Of a DNA stretch of 64,000 nucleotides, positions 62,007-64,000 are shown piece after piece. The stretch spans positions 62,001-126,000 of the forward strand of contig PBVE01000018.1 in assembly GCA_002728135.1 (NCBI GenBank), in the 5' to 3' direction. Numbering within the stretch: position 1 is the stretch's first letter; each line of letters opens with the position of its first letter. The stretch comes from Rhodospirillaceae bacterium (GTDB lineage: Bacteria; Pseudomonadota; Alphaproteobacteria; UBA828). The notes under the pieces were generated by a model, which worked only from the letters and a program-made list of their open reading frames with translations, ran no database searches and was not told the origin of the DNA. The position numbers and the translations under genes were made by a program.

Positions 62007-62465
62007 TTATTTATCTAATATCTGCTGTGCTGCTGAACTACAGGCAAGAGTATCTTCTTCAATCAAGGGGTTCCCATCAAAATATTCACCTGAATCTTGG
62101 AATGTAGTTTCAATAATATCAGAATAAAGATTTGTATAAGTTAATACTTTACTGGCTAGCTGATTAAGCAATGCCTGTTCATTTTTATTATCTTTTTCTA
62201 AGTAACTTCTAACAGACATTGTGAAAAATCTTTCGTGCAATTCCTTGACTACTTGCCTTGACTGGGGATCAGAGCCCAGAACTCTAAACTGTGCTGCAGA
62301 TAAAGCAGAACAACGTAGAGCAAAGTAACCAGCATCATCTGGTAATGATAAATCAAGGCTAGATTTAGATAACGATATTAAATCCTCATACTTAGCTTCA
62401 CCAGCCTTTGACCCAATACAGACAATTAATATAGAAATGGAAATAATAAATATTTTACCTAACAA
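62007..62465 (-). CDS. Secreted hypothetical protein
   Basis: 152 residues with a signal peptide (KIFIISISILIVCIGSKAGEA, probable cleavage near GEA-KY). The mature part is helical with two cysteines, in LRCSALSAAQF and LACSSAAQQ, placed where they could form a disulfide. I do not recognise a family. It overlaps the upstream cupin gene by 11 bases, so they are co-translated, but their joint function is unknown. It may be periplasmic. Confidence 0.75.
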   Translation of the reverse strand: MLGKIFIISISILIVCIGSKAGEAKYEDLISLSKSSLDLSLPDDAGYFALRCSALSAAQFRVLGSDPQSRQVVKELHERFFTMSVRSYLEKDNKNEQALLNQLASKVLTYTNLYSDIIETTFQDSGEYFDGNPLIEEDTLACSSAAQQILDK

Positions 62466-62973
62466 AATTCTTTACATAATCACTACCTAAACCAACATTT
62501 TCATAGTGATCCCTAGCTAAATCAATTCGTGTGAACACATCATCAAAACCCGTTGCATTTCCATCATTATCTACATAGTGCAAAGATCCCGTAACATGGA
62601 AAAAAGTTATCATCTCAGGTGTATGATCATCAACGACAAGTGTATGGGTCTCGCTAGGAGGTTCAAATATATAGGTTCCTTTTCTAGCAATCCAGTCATG
62701 CTCTAAATATCTCCATTCACCCTTAATAACAAGGCCGTGTACAGGAGATGGGTGGCGATGACGACTAACAATACCAGCCTTCTTAACTTTAATTAAATGG
62801 CACCAACCACCCTGAACAATATTAAACATTAACGGCCTAAACCACACACCCTCTGTCATAGGAACCCATAGACGTTCATCTTCAGGTATAGAATCTAATA
62901 CAAGTTCACCAGTTGCAAACGGATGAGTCGTATCATAATTTTCAGCGTTACTTATTTTAGAGACTTCACCCAT
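62455..62973 (-). CDS. Cupin, 2,4'-dihydroxyacetophenone dioxygenase-like
   Basis: 172 residues, single cupin barrel. The metal site RHRHPSPVHGLVIKGEWRYLEHDW matches the 2,4'-dihydroxyacetophenone dioxygenase family (C-C bond cleavage by a non-heme iron cupin), with the third His in ETHTLVV. The exact substrate is not implied because many family members are uncharacterised. It overlaps the secreted protein gene by 11 bases and is the first gene of the pair. Confidence 0.86.
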   Translation of the reverse strand: MGEVSKISNAENYDTTHPFATGELVLDSIPEDERLWVPMTEGVWFRPLMFNIVQGGWCHLIKVKKAGIVSRHRHPSPVHGLVIKGEWRYLEHDWIARKGTYIFEPPSETHTLVVDDHTPEMITFFHVTGSLHYVDNDGNATGFDDVFTRIDLARDHYENVGLGSDYVKNFVR

Positions 62974-63172
62974 ATCATACCCCCGTATTATAATTTTTAT
63001 GTCTGTGATAAAATATCAACCATTAAATTACAATTCTTTATATAAAGATAATTTATATTTGTATTACTACAATACACATACATTTATAATAAAATTAATA
63101 GAGATTTAAATATAAAAATACTCGTGATAAAAATTCAATATATTACCTAATTGTAAATAGAAAGATAAGATT

Positions 63173-63772
63173 TTGCATCTTTATTCTACTTTGAGAAGTC
63201 CTTACGGCCGAATTGTAAGAATAGTTGTTGAAGAAAAAGGTCTAATTAATAAGATCAACTTCACTGAGGTAACCACACGAGGGGATAAAAACCCTTTCTA
63301 TAAAATTAACCCATCAGGAAGAGTCCCAGTACTCATACTACCAAATGGAGTAATAATAGAAGACTCAAAGTTAATTGCTTGGTATCTCGATAACTTAGAA
63401 GGCAAACCAACTCTTCACAAAAACTTGGAAATTAAACGACTTGAAGCTATAGCACGTAGTATGCTTGATGGAACAAGCCTTTGGTGGAGAGAATACCTAT
63501 ATAGGACAGATCAAGAGAGATCCGATACAATCATCAGACATGAAAGAGCCCGGGCCTTAAGATTAGCAGATGTATTTGAAAATCAAGTCGAAAAACCTGT
63601 ACTATCAGGAGATATTAATATTGCGCAAATTGTATTGGCTTGCGTTTTACATGGTAGAGATCATGCAAATCCAGAAGACTTTCCATGGAGAGAAGGAAGA
63701 CCAAAATTGTCCGCATGGGTTAATAAAATCGGTCTAAGAACCTCTATATTAAAAACCATTCCACCAAAATAA
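63173..63772 (+). CDS. Glutathione S-transferase
   Basis: 199 residues with TTG (63173) as the likely start, as the product begins with the GST strand (HLYSTLRSPYGRIVRIV). The N-terminal thioredoxin domain has NPSGRVPVLILPNG with the cis-Pro, then EDSKLIAWYLD, the gamma-glutamyl-binding site; the rest is the helical domain. No Shine-Dalgarno is clear, and an upstream stop lies 15 bases before the TTG. It conjugates glutathione or acts as a peroxidase; substrate unknown. Confidence 0.86.
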   Translation: MHLYSTLRSPYGRIVRIVVEEKGLINKINFTEVTTRGDKNPFYKINPSGRVPVLILPNGVIIEDSKLIAWYLDNLEGKPTLHKNLEIKRLEAIARSMLDGTSLWWREYLYRTDQERSDTIIRHERARALRLADVFENQVEKPVLSGDINIAQIVLACVLHGRDHANPEDFPWREGRPKLSAWVNKIGLRTSILKTIPPK

Positions 63773-63842
63773 AATTAAATACAATATATACCAATATTGA
63801 ATATAAATCGTAGAGAAAGGTAGCCTTTTTGGCCTAAAATTT

Positions 63843-64000
63843 GTGTTGAAATATAGATACTTGGCCTTTGCAATTAGCAATAAACGATTTCTTGGGTTTG
63901 GACTTACTTTAGCTTTCTTTAGCAGTTTTGGACAAACATATTTTATCGGTTTATTTGGTGAAAATATTCGAGATGAATTTGATCTCACTCATGGAACATT
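63843..64000 (+). CDS. MFS transporter, N-terminal part, cut by window edge
   Basis: From GTG 63843 the frame stays open to the window end (52 codons). It encodes a basic N-terminus, a first membrane helix containing FLGFGLTLAFFSSFGQTYFI and then GLFGENIRDEFDLTHGT. This is the typical start of a major facilitator superfamily permease. The start is uncertain (upstream codons are open to 63807) and GAAAGG at 63815-63820 is far from the GTG. The rest lies beyond the window. Confidence 0.7.
   Translation, partial: MLKYRYLAFAISNKRFLGFGLTLAFFSSFGQTYFIGLFGENIRDEFDLTHGT

Overview
The window is 64 kb of AT-rich chromosome (roughly one third G+C by eye) that is densely packed with metabolic genes. I see no rRNA, tRNA, CRISPR array, insertion sequence or phage genes. 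TGA is used as a stop and TGG as Trp, so the code is standard. The gene set points to a free-living, probably marine, heterotrophic alphaproteobacterium with a streamlined low-GC genome: two complete branched-chain-type ABC importers, Mo-hydroxylase with CoxD/CoxE-like maturation genes, nickel superoxide dismutase, Zur/Znu zinc uptake, BKACE, hydantoinase and LLM oxidoreductases. I cannot place the genus from sequence alone.

Region by region. 1-4267 (minus): an operon of LLM flavin oxidoreductase, SDR, HyuB and HyuA (cut by the window edge), probably oxidising and opening an N-heterocycle or similar. 4450-8125 (plus): HisN-like phosphatase, CaiB-type CoA transferase, crotonase lacking both classical glutamates, and a glyoxalase-II-like hydrolase. 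8131-15317: nitroreductase, AEC carrier, amidase, SDR, CoxE/CoxD-like pair, CMD-family protein. 15409-20579: substrate-binding protein (minus) divergent from livG-livF-livH-livM. 20616-22732 (minus): GatC/AtzG-like small protein, amidase, NTF2-like protein. 22822-28325: MDR reductase, SDR-type epimerase, DMT exporter, thioesterase, BKACE, BON-domain periplasmic protein. 28483-33398 (plus): flavin reductase, IlvD/Edd dehydratase, 3-hydroxyacyl-CoA-dehydrogenase-like protein and UxaA-type dehydratase, which looks like sugar-acid catabolism. 33417-35882 (minus): TauD-like dioxygenase and GMC oxidoreductase. 36046-39925 (plus): three-subunit molybdenum hydroxylase plus a MoaD-like protein. 39935-41745: APH-like kinase and flavin reductase. 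42048-47169 (plus): a second complete branched-chain-type ABC importer. 47178-50474: zinc island (zur, znuB, znuC divergent from znuA) around a perfect 18-bp Zur-type palindrome. 50656-55237: SDR facing an operon of FAD oxidoreductase, DUF1365, cyclopropane-synthase-like methyltransferase and DUF3833, a membrane-lipid modification cluster. 55630-58609 (plus): AldB-type aldehyde dehydrogenase, DUF779, ABM monooxygenase, glyoxalase I. 58648-59468 (minus): SodX and SodN. 59696-64000: hydratase, two tiny peptide candidates, FMN 2-hydroxyacid dehydrogenase, small secreted protein, cupin, GST and the start of an MFS transporter.

The main theme is uptake and oxidative breakdown of diverse small organic acids, amides and aldehydes, with associated redox enzymes and metal homeostasis. 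No single obviously novel defence or mobile system stands out. The best leads are a GC-rich, nested-helix RNA-like element at 50563-50637; an amidase with an AtzG-like partner; several perfect intercistronic hairpins; very short putative membrane peptides; a small open frame bridging znuC and znuB; and a crotonase without the canonical acid/base pair.
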